A stretch of 64,000 nucleotides of DNA from Naumovozyma dairenensis CBS 421 (lineage: Eukaryota; Ascomycota; Saccharomycetes; Saccharomycetales; Saccharomycetaceae), in the NCBI RefSeq assembly GCF_000227115.2, contig NC_016480.1, positions 186,001 through 250,000 on the forward strand, given 5' to 3'. How positions within the stretch are numbered: the first letter of the stretch is position 1; every line of letters begins with the position of its first letter. The translations under genes and the position numbers were made by a program. Below are positions 35,211-46,288 of this stretch, piece by piece. The notes beneath the pieces were generated by a model. The model had not been told where the DNA came from. It did no database searches and worked only from the letters and a program-made list of their open reading frames with translations.

Positions 35211-36815
35211 CACCCGCTGATTTCCGTCTGTCCCCCAATTCTTCCAGTGGTGGTCAGACGGTCGGAAGTATGAAGAGCCCGACGCTCACTTCCGCCGAGG
35301 AGACCTTTTTGCGCACGAGAAAACTATCATGTTGCCCATTTTGAACCGAATTCAAAGAGGAATTTACATACCGTTATTTTTTTGCTGGCTGGCTGGCCGG
35401 GCTTCCTTCAGCTCCGGTTTCCTCTTTACGGGGAACGGTTTGCCGAGCCCATGCTTAATCTCGCTGAGGAACAGCGGAGGGTGAACCGAACAAAAGAGGT
35501 TTTTATATCAAGAATGTTAACCGCCGATGACTTTAGAGCTTCCCCCAAAAAAAATGTTTTCAACAGGTATGGGCTGACAGTCTTCAGGGAGAAGCCTTCA
35601 GGTTTTGCCCAAGGTTAAACTTTGCTCTTTTCTTCATTAACCTGCGAAACTTCAGCCATGAAAGTAAAAAAGACTTTTTGTGTAAATTATCAAGCAGAAA
35701 GAATTAAATTGAACGTTAACCTTAATTAGGTTAAGTACTTCATGATTTTTCGGACTATAACCTAACGTTAACATAACTATATTTTGTAATAGAGTTTAGC
35801 TTGGCAGTAACTGTCAAAAATCTTCGGAGAAATACTTATTAACAGAAATGCTTCCGTACAACTACTTTAAATGGGTCGTTCGCATGAAAGGTTAATCCAA
35901 TTATAGATTTCTTTTTCTCCTTATACATAACTGGAACTTGAAAACTAGGAAGTTAGCGAAACATTTCTCAGATTGAGACTCGGAGACGGGACTGAGCCAA
36001 GCCGTAGTTTATACGTAATTACGTTAGTAATAACCTTTTAAAGGTGATAATTTGGTTGCAAACAATGCTACAGGAAAGTTCGAAACAACTCATTGCCTTT
36101 CTCATATTTGAAATAAAAATATATACCTCAAGAAAAAATACGAAAATACGTTGTGCGACAATGTATGCTGGTAACGACTTACCTTAAGTTAATACCTTTA
36201 CGTGCAAACAAAAACGTTCAAAGACATCTGTAGTAAAAAGCGCTAGTACTTTGGTAGGAAAGTACATACGTACAGGATTTGAGAAGTATGGATCACGACT
36301 CTCTCTAGGGAATTCTGACTTCAATTTCTCTATTGGAGTTAGTTGTTCCTAAGCAACAACTCACCTTACGTAAGTTCAGGTTGGTAATGTGACCGATTGA
36401 ACTTTTCTGGAATAAATAAAAACTAAAAACTTTACCTATAAACCTGCACAAAAATATACAAATACTTAGTTCATGAAACCATCATGGCCAATAATTCAAA
36501 ATTTTACCTTTTCGTCGCTAATGCTGACAATCAAACTCTAACGCCGTCGGTACAGAGTTGTCCCTAATAGCTTAGGATTGAGAATATTTCAAATCGGTCA
36601 AATACCTCGTTCCAGGTGTACAATCTATTATGTATCAAAACTTAAGCTTATTTCAAAGACCAATGGGTTATATTGAATAATATTAAGTGCCGTAATGGAA
36701 ATCCAGCTTCCTATGGGTTTTTACTCTTATGACGTATATAATTAAAACTTTGAATACATACGACTTGTCCATCACATTACAAATAAGGGAAAAAGAAAAA
36801 TGTTTCCTTCTTGTC

Positions 36816-37529
36816 TCATACCTGCAGATGTTCTACTGATCCTTTAGCTACAGTTTGAATATATTTAATTGACAGGCGTTTTTCTTCTTTAAAAATTTCT
36901 TTCAACAGCTCTACCTCATCATTGTCTTCGATATCCAAATTCTTATACGACAATAAAACTATTCTGGAAGAATTCAAGAAGTACTTTGATGTTATAATTA
37001 ATTGATTACAAGCAGATGCTTTGGAATCCTTTATTAGTTCTAATTGTCCACTTATTGGTACCCTCTCATTAATTGTTTCTTTTTCCTTGGAACCCTTCTC
37101 ATCTTCGTCATGAAATCCTGTCAATATTAAGTCCAAACTCTGAGGTAAAAATGTATCAAATTCTTTGGCTATCTTAATTTCCTTATTTTCATGCATCATA
37201 TCAATCATAGATTCATTAATGGTGATCACAACTGGCCCGAAATTAAGAGAATCACCTTTATGAGTAATCCTCTCTATGAAATTTCTTTCAAGTTGACCGT
37301 ACTGACTTAAGGGATCACTAAATTCAACTAAATTCTCTTCACAAAGGAAAATATCCCATTGTGGCCATTTTATTTGTTTAAATAACTCAACATCGATTTT
37401 ATCGATCAGTATTTCAGATAATTTATCGATTAAACCTTTACTTGGAAGTACTCCAACTTTGAAACGATCTGATTTCTTGAGAACTTCATTTTGAATTTCG
37501 ATTATTTTTTTAACTAAGTCTGATTGCAT
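36816..37529 (-). CDS. Divergent SOL-family (6-phosphogluconolactonase-like) protein
   Basis: A 237-aa protein at the place of S. cerevisiae SOL4 (YGR248W). Family traces remain: IKWPQWDIFLCEENLVEF (residues 53-70), matching the WxxWxxFxxDERxV region, SQYG at 75-78 for SNYG, and an RI-type strand near 189. But the N-terminal SGGS loop is replaced by LPSKG (28-32), DER by EEN, and the catalytic GxGxDGHxASLFP loop by TGFHDEDEKGSKE (137-149). The active lactonase residues therefore appear lost. Sol1 and Sol2 of S. cerevisiae are also thought to be catalytically inactive and were found as suppressors of a tRNA export mutant. It may have a non-enzymatic role. The frame is intact, so it is not obviously a pseudogene. 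Confidence 0.75.
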   Translation of the reverse strand: MQSDLVKKIIEIQNEVLKKSDRFKVGVLPSKGLIDKLSEILIDKIDVELFKQIKWPQWDIFLCEENLVEFSDPLSQYGQLERNFIERITHKGDSLNFGPVVITINESMIDMMHENKEIKIAKEFDTFLPQSLDLILTGFHDEDEKGSKEKETINERVPISGQLELIKDSKASACNQLIITSKYFLNSSRIVLLSYKNLDIEDNDEVELLKEIFKEEKRLSIKYIQTVAKGSVEHLQV

Positions 37530-37875
37530 TTTAAAGTTCCGATATGATCGCTATAAACTTAGTCTTTCTTAGTTCATATTTACCATTTCTATTTACCTCT
37601 TACATAAATATGCAAGATTTTTTATATTATTCTTTCTCCTCTTCTTGTCTAGATGTAAGTTCTTTTAAAACCCTATTTAATATAATGCGACAGAGCGAAC
37701 GCCACTAATTCATTATTATTAATACTCTGGCTTTTAGTATTGATTCATTCAAAGTCAGAGGCTCCCGTACTGGTATTTGTAATTTGAAGCAAATAATATA
37801 TACTAAACATTATATCATTACGTAGGTTATGTTTTTTGTTAAATTATAAACGCTTGATAAAAAAGCAAGTCGATT
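37530..37875. other. Spacer between CPD1 and the SOL-like gene
   Basis: About 345 bp, AT-rich, holding the promoter of the SOL-like gene and the CPD1 3' region. Nothing else is recognised. Confidence 0.4.
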
Positions 37876-38529
37876 CTAAATGTCAGTTCTTCCAAGAACT
37901 TCCCATTCCTCTATAGGACCTTCACAGTTTACCACTTTGAAAGTGGCTGGAATTCCCCAACTAACATTTTTAGGTATTTGATCAAATTTCCACTCGTCAG
38001 CCTCATTTGATATTACCTTAACGCCCAAAGTATCTTCAATTCTTTGTTGTATAATCTTTGTAAATGCAGGACTAATAGGATATATATCAGAATATAATAA
38101 GGATACATGAGGTTTGAAATCATTATGAACCCAATTTTGAGCATTCAATTTTTTTAATTCCGTATTCTGTTCACTTTCCACAAACAATTCTCTAATTATT
38201 TGTGCTATACTTAGTAGATATTTATCTAATTCACATGATAATTTCACTTTTTGGAAATATGACTTTCCAGTAACAAAACCATTCATTCGAACTAATGACT
38301 TATTTTCCTTTTCAATGGATTTCTTGATACTATTCATCGCAGCTACGCAATATGTTAATACTTTGTTGACATCATCTTTTGTGCTGACCGTTAGATGAGT
38401 GTTTAACGTTATATGCGGTTCAAAAACAGGAGAATTGGGGAATAATGTCTGTATAGATTGAATCAATGTATTTAAAGTTTCATAGGCTGTTGAGCCTGGT
38501 GGAGGACAATACCATAACACGACTGTCAT
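37876..38529 (-). CDS. CPD1: 2H phosphoesterase, cyclic nucleotide phosphodiesterase Cpd1
   Basis: A 217-aa protein, against 239 aa in S. cerevisiae YGR247W. The two HxT/S motifs of the 2H phosphoesterase fold are present: PHITL with His39 and PHVSL with His141. The start MTVVLWYCPPPGS is typical of the family. Cpd1 hydrolyses ADP-ribose 1'',2''-cyclic phosphate, a by-product of tRNA splicing, to the 1''-phosphate. It is transcribed towards the SOL-like gene and away from BRF1. Confidence 0.93.
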   Translation of the reverse strand: MTVVLWYCPPPGSTAYETLNTLIQSIQTLFPNSPVFEPHITLNTHLTVSTKDDVNKVLTYCVAAMNSIKKSIEKENKSLVRMNGFVTGKSYFQKVKLSCELDKYLLSIAQIIRELFVESEQNTELKKLNAQNWVHNDFKPHVSLLYSDIYPISPAFTKIIQQRIEDTLGVKVISNEADEWKFDQIPKNVSWGIPATFKVVNCEGPIEEWEVLGRTDI

Positions 38530-38774
38530 CTTTATTCTTTCGTCTGTTTTTTAACTTGTATTCTTCTTATGCTTTATAAAAATAACGACACTAATTTTTA
38601 ATTGTTGCACAACCTTAAAGCTTACTGTTATAAAGTGCCGACTCAGAACTTAACGATTCATCAACTTACAGAACCTAATTCTACTATTGAATATAGTTAT
38701 TTTCACTGTGTATTCCGATCCTTGGATATTTCTCCCCTTCGTCTTTGCCCTTTGCCCTTGATTCTTCGATTGTT

Positions 38775-38800
38775 CTCATCGCGAAGTTCCGAAAATTTTT
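38775..38800. promoter_or_regulatory. PAC and RRPE pair upstream of BRF1
   Basis: CTCATCGC (exact PAC, 38775-38782) is followed eight bases later by GAAAATTTTT (exact RRPE, 38791-38800). They lie about 135-160 bp upstream of the BRF1 ATG. This paired arrangement is typical of ribosome and Pol I/III biogenesis genes and implies nutrient (TOR/PKA) control. It lies in the region divergent from CPD1. Confidence 0.8.
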
Positions 38801-38932
38801 GAAGTAGAAAGTTTGTATATAATGGAAAGAAGTAGAATCAACAACAACAAGAAAGAAAATAAAAGAAGAGGAAAGGGTTATAGAAAGAGAAAGAGAACAC
38901 CGTAGCACAGAATAATCATACTACCAAAAAGT

Positions 38933-40843
38933 ATGCCAGTTTGTAAGAGTTGTAAAGGGACAGAATTTGAAAGAGATCACTCGAACGCGAACAGTGATTT
39001 AGTTTGTAAATCATGTGGTTTTGTCTCCGAAGATAATCCAATTGTCTCGGAAGTGACTTTTGGTGAAACAAGTGCTGGGGCTGCCGTTGTTCAAGGGTCT
39101 TTCATTGGAGCTGGTCAATCTCATGCATCGTTTATGTCTCATGGTGGGTCTAGTGCCTTGGATTCTCGTGAAAATACTTTGAATAATGCAAGACGGAAAT
39201 TAAGAGCTGTGTCCCATGCTTTGAGTATCCCGGAATATATTACAGATGCTGCATTCCAATGGTATAAGTTAGCTTTGGCTTATAATTTTGTCCAAGGAAG
39301 AAGATCTCAGAATGTTATCGCTTCGTGTCTTTATGTTGCTTGTAGAAAGGAAAAGACTCATCATATGTTGATTGATTTCTCTTCTCGATTACAAGTCAGT
39401 GTCTATTCTATTGGTGCCACTTTCCTTAAGATGGTTAAACGATTACATATCAGTAAGTTACCGTTGGCAGATCCGTCTTTATTTATTCAACATTTTGCTG
39501 AGAAATTAGACTTGGGTGACAAAAAGATTAAAGTGGTTAAAGATGCCGTGAAGTTGGCTCAACGAATGTCACATGATTGGATGTTTGAAGGTAGAAGACC
39601 GGCAGGTATTGCAGGTGCATGTGTTCTTCTTGCCTGTAGGATGAATAATTTGAGAAGAACTCATTCTGAGATTGTTGCAGTATCTCATGTAGCAGAAGAA
39701 ACTTTACAACAAAGATTAAATGAATTTAAAAACACGAACTCGGGTAAATTATCTATCCACGAATTCAGGAAAGCAAGTGAAGAATTGCCTGATCCAAATA
39801 CTGAAGAACAAATGAAAAAGGGAGGATGTCGTTCTAATACTTCTTTCCCCCCATCTTTTAATAGGAATAGAAAGAACGAAAAGAAGATTAAAGAGCATTT
39901 AGAAACTGAAAATGAATTATTAGAGACTAGTGAAGATGCTGTTAATAGAAATCCTATCCTAAGTCAAATATTGGGTGAACAAGAATTATCATCTAAAGAA
40001 GTATTATTCTATTTGAAACAATTCTCTAAAAGAAGGGAAAGTGCCATTCAACGAATCAAATCAACACATGGGATTGACGGGTCTAATCTATATGGAAACT
40101 CTGAAAATCCAACGTCAAGATCAAGATCAGGCTCTAAATCGTTATCAAAAGAAACTCCTGACGGAGTTGCTACTACTCAGGATGGGACAGAAGAAGCGGT
40201 GAAAGATAATATTGATGGTCAAGCAAGTATCAGAGGAGCAGAACTTGGTGATGGTGATAGTGATGATGATAATGATAATGATAATGAAGAAGATGAAGAA
40301 GACACAAGATTCCAAGATAAGATAGATGGTTACTCATTAGAAAGAGATCCATACAGACCTAAAAATCTACATCTTCTACCTACAACTGAGTCTTTTTTAC
40401 ATAAAGTTAATGATGATCCTGAAAATCTTGAAGATGTTGATGATGATGAATTAGATGCACTATTATTAGATGAGGAAGCTTCACAATTGAAAGAAAGAAT
40501 ATGGATAGGTATCAATTCAGATTATTTATTGGAACAAGAGAACAAGAGGTTGAAAGAAGAGGCAGATTTATTGACTGGTAATACTGCGACTAAGAAAAGA
40601 AGACGTAACAATGGTGGATCACGTAAGAGAGCTAAGACAGAACCTGATTCAAAAGCTAATTTAGCACATTCTGCCATGGGCTTGATGTCACAATTTCAAG
40701 ATAGAACTGGGTTACAGGCTGCGCTGAAGGCAGCAGAAGAAAGTGGTGATTTAACAGCAGCTGATAGCGTTAAAAATATGTTGCAAAAGGCAACTTTTTC
40801 CAAAAAAATCAACTACGATGCCATTGATGGCTTATTCAGTTAA
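38933..40843 (+). CDS. BRF1: TFIIIB subunit Brf1 (TFIIB-related factor)
   Basis: A 636-aa protein, against 596 aa in S. cerevisiae YGR246C. The zinc ribbon uses Cys4, Cys7, Cys25 and Cys28 (CKSCK and CKSCG). Two cyclin-fold repeats follow (about 80-270; SQNVIASCLYVACRKEKTHH and RPAGIAGACVLLACRM). An acidic stretch lies near 440-460. The TBP/Bdp1-binding homology block II is near 495-535 (DDDELDALLLDEEASQLKER, then WIGINSDYLLEQE). Brf1 bridges TFIIIC and Pol III on tRNA and 5S genes. Identification is secure. Confidence 0.98.
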   Translation: MPVCKSCKGTEFERDHSNANSDLVCKSCGFVSEDNPIVSEVTFGETSAGAAVVQGSFIGAGQSHASFMSHGGSSALDSRENTLNNARRKLRAVSHALSIPEYITDAAFQWYKLALAYNFVQGRRSQNVIASCLYVACRKEKTHHMLIDFSSRLQVSVYSIGATFLKMVKRLHISKLPLADPSLFIQHFAEKLDLGDKKIKVVKDAVKLAQRMSHDWMFEGRRPAGIAGACVLLACRMNNLRRTHSEIVAVSHVAEETLQQRLNEFKNTNSGKLSIHEFRKASEELPDPNTEEQMKKGGCRSNTSFPPSFNRNRKNEKKIKEHLETENELLETSEDAVNRNPILSQILGEQELSSKEVLFYLKQFSKRRESAIQRIKSTHGIDGSNLYGNSENPTSRSRSGSKSLSKETPDGVATTQDGTEEAVKDNIDGQASIRGAELGDGDSDDDNDNDNEEDEEDTRFQDKIDGYSLERDPYRPKNLHLLPTTESFLHKVNDDPENLEDVDDDELDALLLDEEASQLKERIWIGINSDYLLEQENKRLKEEADLLTGNTATKKRRRNNGGSRKRAKTEPDSKANLAHSAMGLMSQFQDRTGLQAALKAAEESGDLTAADSVKNMLQKATFSKKINYDAIDGLFS

Positions 40844-41461
40844 TTAATTACCGTTCTTACAACTACGATGGTCATTTATGGACATCTAAAATGGAATGAA
40901 TCGTATAATCAAAATAATGGACCAATCAATATGATAAATAGGTTAAATACTTTCTAAAATAAATGATATCATTCTATGCAAAAGCAACAATCATAATACT
41001 TACAGATGATGACTCTTTGAATATGACATGTGACTTGTAATAGTGGCTGTTATACATTTAACCTTTTGTAAGGGTATAGCTTCTGTAATCAACTTTATAC
41101 TCACGCACTGCGCGTAATGGACCGGATTTAAGCAAGTATATACCGATGCAGGGCTTACTTACTAGCCCTAGTATGTAGTACAATGTGGAGCCCTACAATC
41201 ATATTAATTGATTTCAATAAGCCCTAAACATATTTCAATCATCTTATACGGCTCAGCGCAAAATTTTCTAGCTTTAATGAAAAGTGAAAATTTACAATAA
41301 ATCAAGAATAATAATAGTAATAATCCATCCATCAGCAAAATAGAAATTTCACACAAAAATAGGTAGTTTTTGGAAAATTAATAAACGAATCTCATCATTG
41401 TTAAGCTTTGGATTTTCTTTCAAAACAAAACCTTCGAAGATTCGAAACAGATAGGAAAAAA
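40844..41461. other. Intergenic region upstream of SDA1
   Basis: About 620 bp of AT-rich sequence. Partial RRPE-like stretches CAAAATTTTC (about 41,260) and GAAAATTTAC (about 41,287) fit a ribosome-biogenesis promoter. No gene is seen. Confidence 0.4.
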
Positions 41462-43843
41462 ATGGTGAAAAGAAGTAGAGCAGCTGTTCTGCCAAATAAT
41501 ATCATCCTTTTACAAAATTTAGTTAAAAGAGATCCAGAATCATATCACGAAGAGTTTCTTCAACAATACTCCCATTATGAATCCCTAAGAGACATATTCT
41601 TATTAAATGGTATGGATACAACTACAACCACTGCTACGACCACAGTGAGTGGATCTACTAATGAAACTACATCATCTGTGTCCACTACAAATTCTCTTTC
41701 AGAAGGTTCCACTACTCAACTAATGGAATTAATTGGATTTGTATCGCAAGTTTGTTCATGTTTCCCCCGTGAGACAGCGAATTTCCCAGCTGAATTAAAA
41801 CAATTAATCTTAGAACATCATGTTTCATTACCATTTGAATTGAAAGAGAAGATTTTAACTTCATTAACTATATTAAGAAACAAGAGTGTCATTAGTGCGG
41901 AGGAATTGATTCAAACTTTATTCCCATTATTAGTTGCATATTCGAATCAAGGTAATTCTTTGGGAGTTAATTCTCATGCTAAAGAATTAAGAACTTTAGT
42001 TTATAAGAATGTTGTATCATTGATGAGGTCATGTAATGTTGGTAGTAAAAACCAAAGATTGAATAAGTCTACTCAAGCTATTTGTTTCAATCTTTTAGAT
42101 GAAGATGGAGATGGGAGAGGTATATGGGCAGCTAAATTGACTAGAGAATTATGGAGACGTGGTATTTGGGATGATTCTAGAACTGTAGAAATTATGACAC
42201 AAGCTGCATTACATGATGATGTTAAAGTTGCCTTAAGTGGGATTATGTTTTTCTTAGATGCTGATAGAGAACGTGAAGAAAATTTTGAGGAAAATTCTGA
42301 TGATGATAATGATGGAATTGATGTGGAATCTTTGAAACATAAGTTACAAGTTAATAAGAAATCAGGTAAACGTGGTAAGAAATTGGAGAATGCCATTAAG
42401 ACTGTGAAGAAGAAAAATAAGAATATGAACAATAATGGTACACCGAATGGGTATTTGAATTTCAGTGCCATTCATTTATTAAGAGATCCACAAGGGTTTG
42501 CTGAAAAATTATTCAAGGGTCATTTATCAGGTAAGAAATCTAATAAGTTTGATATTGAGCAAAAGATTAGTATAATGCAATTATTATCTAGATTAATTGG
42601 TACTCATAAGTTGATGGTCTTAGGGATTTATACATTTTTCCTAAAATATTTAACTCCAAAACAAAGAGATGTTACTAGGATTATGTCAGCTGCGGCACAA
42701 GCATGTCATGATATGGTTCCACCTGAAGTATTAACAGTTATGGTTCGTAAGATTGCAGATGAATTTGTGTCAGATGGTGTTGCTTCAGAAGTTGCTGCGG
42801 CTGGTTTAAATACTATTAGAGAAATATGTTCTCGTGCTCCATTGGCTATTGATGAAACTTTATTACAGGATTTAGTGGAATATAAGGGATCTAAGGCTAA
42901 AGGTGTCAATATGGCAGCTAAATCATTAATTTCATTATATAGAGAAGTTGCACCAGAGATGTTAAAGAAGAAAGATCGTGGTAAAACTGCAAGTTTAGAA
43001 TTACAAAGTTTAAATAAAGATGGTAATGATAAAAGATCAAGGAGACCACAATATGGTGTTGAAAATAATGTTCAAGGTATTCAAGGTATTGAATTATTAG
43101 TTAAATGGAAACGTGAGCAACAAGAAGCTGCGGGAGGTGAAAATGATGATGATGATGATAATGATGCCAATTGGGAAGTTGCAGAAAACAGTGGTTCTGA
43201 TTCTGAATCTGATGATGACGATAATGGTTGGGTTGCTGTTGAAAGTGATAAAGAATACGATGTTGATATGGATGATGATGATGACGAAGATGGTACGAAG
43301 AAAGGAAATGGTAAAGATGAAGAAGAAGATTCTGATCTTGATTTGGAGTCAGAGGATGAAGAAAAAGAGAGAAAAGGAAAAGATAATATTTCAGTTGATT
43401 TTGATAGTGAAGCTGCGTTTAGGGAACTAGCGTCAACGAGAATCTTAACCCCAGCAGATTTTGCCAAATTAAAAGAACTACGTACAGAAGAAAGTGTATC
43501 GAAGATAATGGGGGTTGATAATAGTAGCAATAGGAAGAAGATTTTAGGTAAAAATGAAGAATTGGTTGATGCGGCTACTTTAACAGGGCCAGTTAAGTAT
43601 AAACAAACTCGTGAAGAAAGGATACAGCAAGCTATGGAAGGTCGTGAAGGCCGTGAGAAGTTTGGTAGTAGACGTGGTAAAAGAGAAAATGCACATTCTA
43701 CGACGAATAGAGAAAAGGCTAGAAAGAAGAATTATGTTATGATGATTCATAAGAGATCTGTTAGGGGGAAACAAAAGATGTCATTGAGAGATAAGCAAAA
43801 AGTTTTACGTGCGCATATCACCAAACAAAAGAAAGGTAAATAG
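41462..43843 (+). CDS. SDA1: 60S biogenesis factor Sda1
   Basis: A 793-aa protein from ATG 41462 ([20 protein letters not shown]), against 767 aa in S. cerevisiae YGR245C, whose N terminus has the same [21 protein letters not shown] pattern. A helical-repeat body (to about 560) contains [20 protein letters not shown] and [15 protein letters not shown]. It is followed by a long Asp/Glu/Ser tract (about 570-660) and a basic end ([20 protein letters not shown]). Sda1 is nucleolar/nuclear, acts in late 60S maturation and export, and is needed for passage through G1. An in-frame TTG 18 codons upstream is not the start. A run encoding Thr repeats (TTTTTATTT) lies near residue 60. Confidence 0.96.
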   Translation: MVKRSRAAVLPNNIILLQNLVKRDPESYHEEFLQQYSHYESLRDIFLLNGMDTTTTTATTTVSGSTNETTSSVSTTNSLSEGSTTQLMELIGFVSQVCSCFPRETANFPAELKQLILEHHVSLPFELKEKILTSLTILRNKSVISAEELIQTLFPLLVAYSNQGNSLGVNSHAKELRTLVYKNVVSLMRSCNVGSKNQRLNKSTQAICFNLLDEDGDGRGIWAAKLTRELWRRGIWDDSRTVEIMTQAALHDDVKVALSGIMFFLDADREREENFEENSDDDNDGIDVESLKHKLQVNKKSGKRGKKLENAIKTVKKKNKNMNNNGTPNGYLNFSAIHLLRDPQGFAEKLFKGHLSGKKSNKFDIEQKISIMQLLSRLIGTHKLMVLGIYTFFLKYLTPKQRDVTRIMSAAAQACHDMVPPEVLTVMVRKIADEFVSDGVASEVAAAGLNTIREICSRAPLAIDETLLQDLVEYKGSKAKGVNMAAKSLISLYREVAPEMLKKKDRGKTASLELQSLNKDGNDKRSRRPQYGVENNVQGIQGIELLVKWKREQQEAAGGENDDDDDNDANWEVAENSGSDSESDDDDNGWVAVESDKEYDVDMDDDDDEDGTKKGNGKDEEEDSDLDLESEDEEKERKGKDNISVDFDSEAAFRELASTRILTPADFAKLKELRTEESVSKIMGVDNSSNRKKILGKNEELVDAATLTGPVKYKQTREERIQQAMEGREGREKFGSRRGKRENAHSTTNREKARKKNYVMMIHKRSVRGKQKMSLRDKQKVLRAHITKQKKGK

Positions 43844-44003
43844 ATACAGATATATAGTTATTATATATTTGCCTATCTTTCTATGTTTTTCACTGTATAT
43901 TATTATTAAGAATGAATTCCTTCTTTAGTTTTTCCTCTTGTTTTGACGATAGCTAAGTGAAGCTACTACTACAGAAATGTTATCCTTATATTTGTGTTCA
44001 GTT

Positions 44004-44010
44004 TTACCCG
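44004..44010 (+). promoter_or_regulatory. Reb1 site TTACCCG
   Basis: An exact Reb1 core between two tandem genes. Reb1 can both stop upstream transcripts and open the downstream promoter, which would suit an SDA1/LSC2 boundary. Confidence 0.5.
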
Positions 44011-44080
44011 TCGCTGTTTGTCTTTACACATCGCATCACATGATATGGAGGTCTAGAAGTCTCTTATGGATCTGACCCTT

Positions 44081-44091
44081 CCCCGCAAAAA
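44081..44091 (-). promoter_or_regulatory. Mig1 glucose-repression site upstream of LSC2
   Basis: CCCCGCAAAAA reads on the minus strand as TTTTTGCGGGG, an exact match to the Mig1 consensus of an AT box followed by a GC box. LSC2 is glucose-repressed in S. cerevisiae, so the site is plausible, 446 bp before the ATG. Confidence 0.55.
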
Positions 44092-44321
44092 ACAAACATT
44101 CCTCTCCATCTTTGCTCTCCCGAAGTGTTGAGTAATTTTTAACACCGCCGCGCCGTCTCCCCGCCGCCCGATGTAAATGATAATGCACTGAAATGTACCC
44201 TAATCGTTTTTGGGGGGGTGGGGTGGGGGAGAAGATGCCCTACATGAATACCCCTACTCTGCTTCGTTTCCAGTAATACTTACTCTTCTGTTCACGCAGA
44301 GACGTGTGATATTGGGGTATT

Positions 44322-44366
44322 AATATATACATATACACATATACACATATACATATATACATATAA
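44322..44366. repeat. Imperfect (ACATAT)n microsatellite
   Basis: About seven hexamer units of ATACAT/ATACAC type lie in the LSC2 promoter. Confidence 0.85.
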
Positions 44367-44537
44367 GAATGTTATATCGATAGAGCGCCTGGATGCAAAG
44401 ATAGAGCATATATAAGCTACAAGGACACATTCTCGAAGAAACACACACATACACACTACCTCGAAAGGGAACGGCAATTACACCAGCTGCTATCACGATT
44501 TAAGCATACACATTCATACATAAACATACATACCAAG

Positions 44538-45830
44538 ATGTTATCAAGGGCAAAAGCAATTATTGACAAGAAACTCCCATTCCCACATCCCTTAACAATT
44601 ACCCCGACAAGAAACTTATCAATTCATGAATACCGTTCCACTGAACTATTAAACAAATACGGTATCCCTACTGCTAAGGGAATAGTAGCATTCACACCCG
44701 ATGAAGCATTCCAAGCCGCTAAGAAACTTTCCCCCTCCACGGGCCTCGTAGTGAAAGCACAAGCATTGACTGGTGGTCGTGGTAAGGGCCATTTCAACAC
44801 TGGTTACAAAAGTGGTATTCACATGATTAAATCCGCAGAGGAAGCGTTCCAAGTTTCACAAGAAATGTTAGGGAATAATTTGATCACGAAGCAAAGTGGC
44901 TCCAAGGGGAAGAAAGTGTCTAGTGTTTTCATTGTGGAAAAATGTAATGTTTTGCATGAAAGTTATCTTTCCATTTTATTTGATAGGCAAGCTCGTTTAC
45001 CTTTGATTATTGCATCTCGTGATGGTGGGATGAATATTGAAGAGATTGCTGAGGAAAAACCAGATTCTATTAAGAAATTCCATGTTAAAGAGGAAATTAT
45101 TAATGACGAATTAGCTATGGAGATTGCCAAGAGTTTAGGATTCACTCATACTGATTTGAGGGAAACGGCTAAAACTATTCAAAATCTTTATAAATTGTTT
45201 AAGGATAAAGATGCGACACAAATTGAAATTAATCCAATAAGTGAAATTGAAAAGCATGAAAATGGGGAATACGACGTGGTTTGTATGGATGCTAAATTTG
45301 GATTTGATGATAATGCAGAATTTAGACAACATGAAATTTATTCTTGGAGAGATATTACGCAAGAAGATCCAAATGAAGTTGAAGCTAAAAAATATGAATT
45401 GAATTTCGTTAAATTACAGGGTAATATTGGTTGTTTGGTTAATGGTGCTGGATTAGCTATGGCAACAATGGATGTCATTAAATTATATGGTGGTGACCCA
45501 GCTAATTTCTTGGATTGTGGTGGTGGCGCTACCCCTGAAACTATTAAGAAGGGATTCGAATTGATTCTATCAAATGAAAAAGTTGATGCCATTTTTGTAA
45601 ATATCTTTGGTGGAATTGTAAGATGTGATTTGGTAGCTGAAGGGTTAGTTGCTGCTGCAAAGGATTTGAATTTAAAGATTCCAATCATTGCAAGATTACA
45701 AGGTACTAATCTAGATGAAGGTAGAGCTATTATTAAAGAATCTGGTGTGAAAATCTTTTCATTTGATGAATTAGATCCTGCTGCAAAGAAAGCTGTTGAA
45801 TTAGCAAATAAATTCCATGGTAAGCATTAA
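44538..45830 (+). CDS. LSC2: Succinyl-CoA ligase (ADP-forming) beta subunit, mitochondrial
   Basis: A 430-aa protein, against 427 aa in S. cerevisiae YGR244C. A basic N-terminal presequence (about 1-27, MLSRAKAIIDKKL) precedes the mature start NLSIHEYRSTELLNKYGI. The ATP-grasp part has VVKAQALTGGRGKG, followed by IEINPISE for metal binding. The C-terminal CoA-ligase part has DCGGGATPETIKKGFEL and VNIFGGIVRCDLVAEG. With Lsc1 it makes the TCA-cycle step from succinyl-CoA to succinate with substrate-level ATP synthesis in the matrix. Confidence 0.98.
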   Translation: MLSRAKAIIDKKLPFPHPLTITPTRNLSIHEYRSTELLNKYGIPTAKGIVAFTPDEAFQAAKKLSPSTGLVVKAQALTGGRGKGHFNTGYKSGIHMIKSAEEAFQVSQEMLGNNLITKQSGSKGKKVSSVFIVEKCNVLHESYLSILFDRQARLPLIIASRDGGMNIEEIAEEKPDSIKKFHVKEEIINDELAMEIAKSLGFTHTDLRETAKTIQNLYKLFKDKDATQIEINPISEIEKHENGEYDVVCMDAKFGFDDNAEFRQHEIYSWRDITQEDPNEVEAKKYELNFVKLQGNIGCLVNGAGLAMATMDVIKLYGGDPANFLDCGGGATPETIKKGFELILSNEKVDAIFVNIFGGIVRCDLVAEGLVAAAKDLNLKIPIIARLQGTNLDEGRAIIKESGVKIFSFDELDPAAKKAVELANKFHGKH

Positions 45831-46288
45831 CAGAAAACCACAAAAAAAAATTTTTGTTATTTATTGTCAAAATTAAAAAAAATTACCTTTAATACTATAC
45901 TACCTATATATATTCTTTCTTTATTATTCTCTTATTTTCATATATATTAAATATTCTAATCTTAAATCACTACTGCGTCTTTCTCTAAGGGTAAATACGG
46001 TAGATAAGGATATCAGTCGGTTGATAAATATGCCCGCCCTAAATATATTCATTAGATAAAGGAGGAAAGATGGAACAAAAAGACTTCTTTTGTATACATA
46101 AGTTAGTATATTTTATATTATGAACCAAAATACTCATACATTGTAGACGAGAAAGGGAGTGAAAATGCAATCATTAAAAGAATATATGTATATTTGTCGT
46201 TATATATATTATTATCATAAAAATAAAATGAATTGAAGAAATACCTTAAAGGTGGGTTTTTTTATCATAAGAATAGTATTATTGTTGT
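45831..46288. other. Convergent 3' regions of LSC2 and MPC3
   Basis: About 460 bp, strongly AT-rich with several poly-T and TATATA runs. No gene is seen. Confidence 0.5.

Larger units (their letters stand above)
33969..36815. promoter_or_regulatory. 2.8 kb gene-free region upstream of MGA1
   Basis: This region lies between the MGA1 start and the 3' end of the SOL-like gene. It contains simple repeats at 34,556 and 35,175, an 11-base G-run at 35,019-35,029, an MCB-type ACGCGT at 34,420, and an unusually GC-rich patch at about 34,900-35,620. No reading frame here is convincing. Such length is typical of promoters of filamentation regulators, so I read it as extended regulatory DNA. Confidence 0.5.
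43844..44537. promoter_or_regulatory. SDA1-LSC2 intergenic region
   Basis: About 700 bp. It contains Reb1 and Mig1 sites, a GC-rich patch, a G-rich run (about 44,213-44,232) and an ACATAT-type repeat, listed separately where useful. Confidence 0.5.

Noticed and set aside
38775..38805. TTCCGAAAA stretch reminiscent of a centromere CDEIII core
   Set aside because: No AT-rich CDEII or CDEI beside it, and it is better explained as PAC plus RRPE in the BRF1 promoter.
43113..43430. Frames opposite or offset to acidic tracts of SDA1, APL6 and AIM21
   Set aside because: Shadows of repetitive GAT/GAA codons in the real genes.
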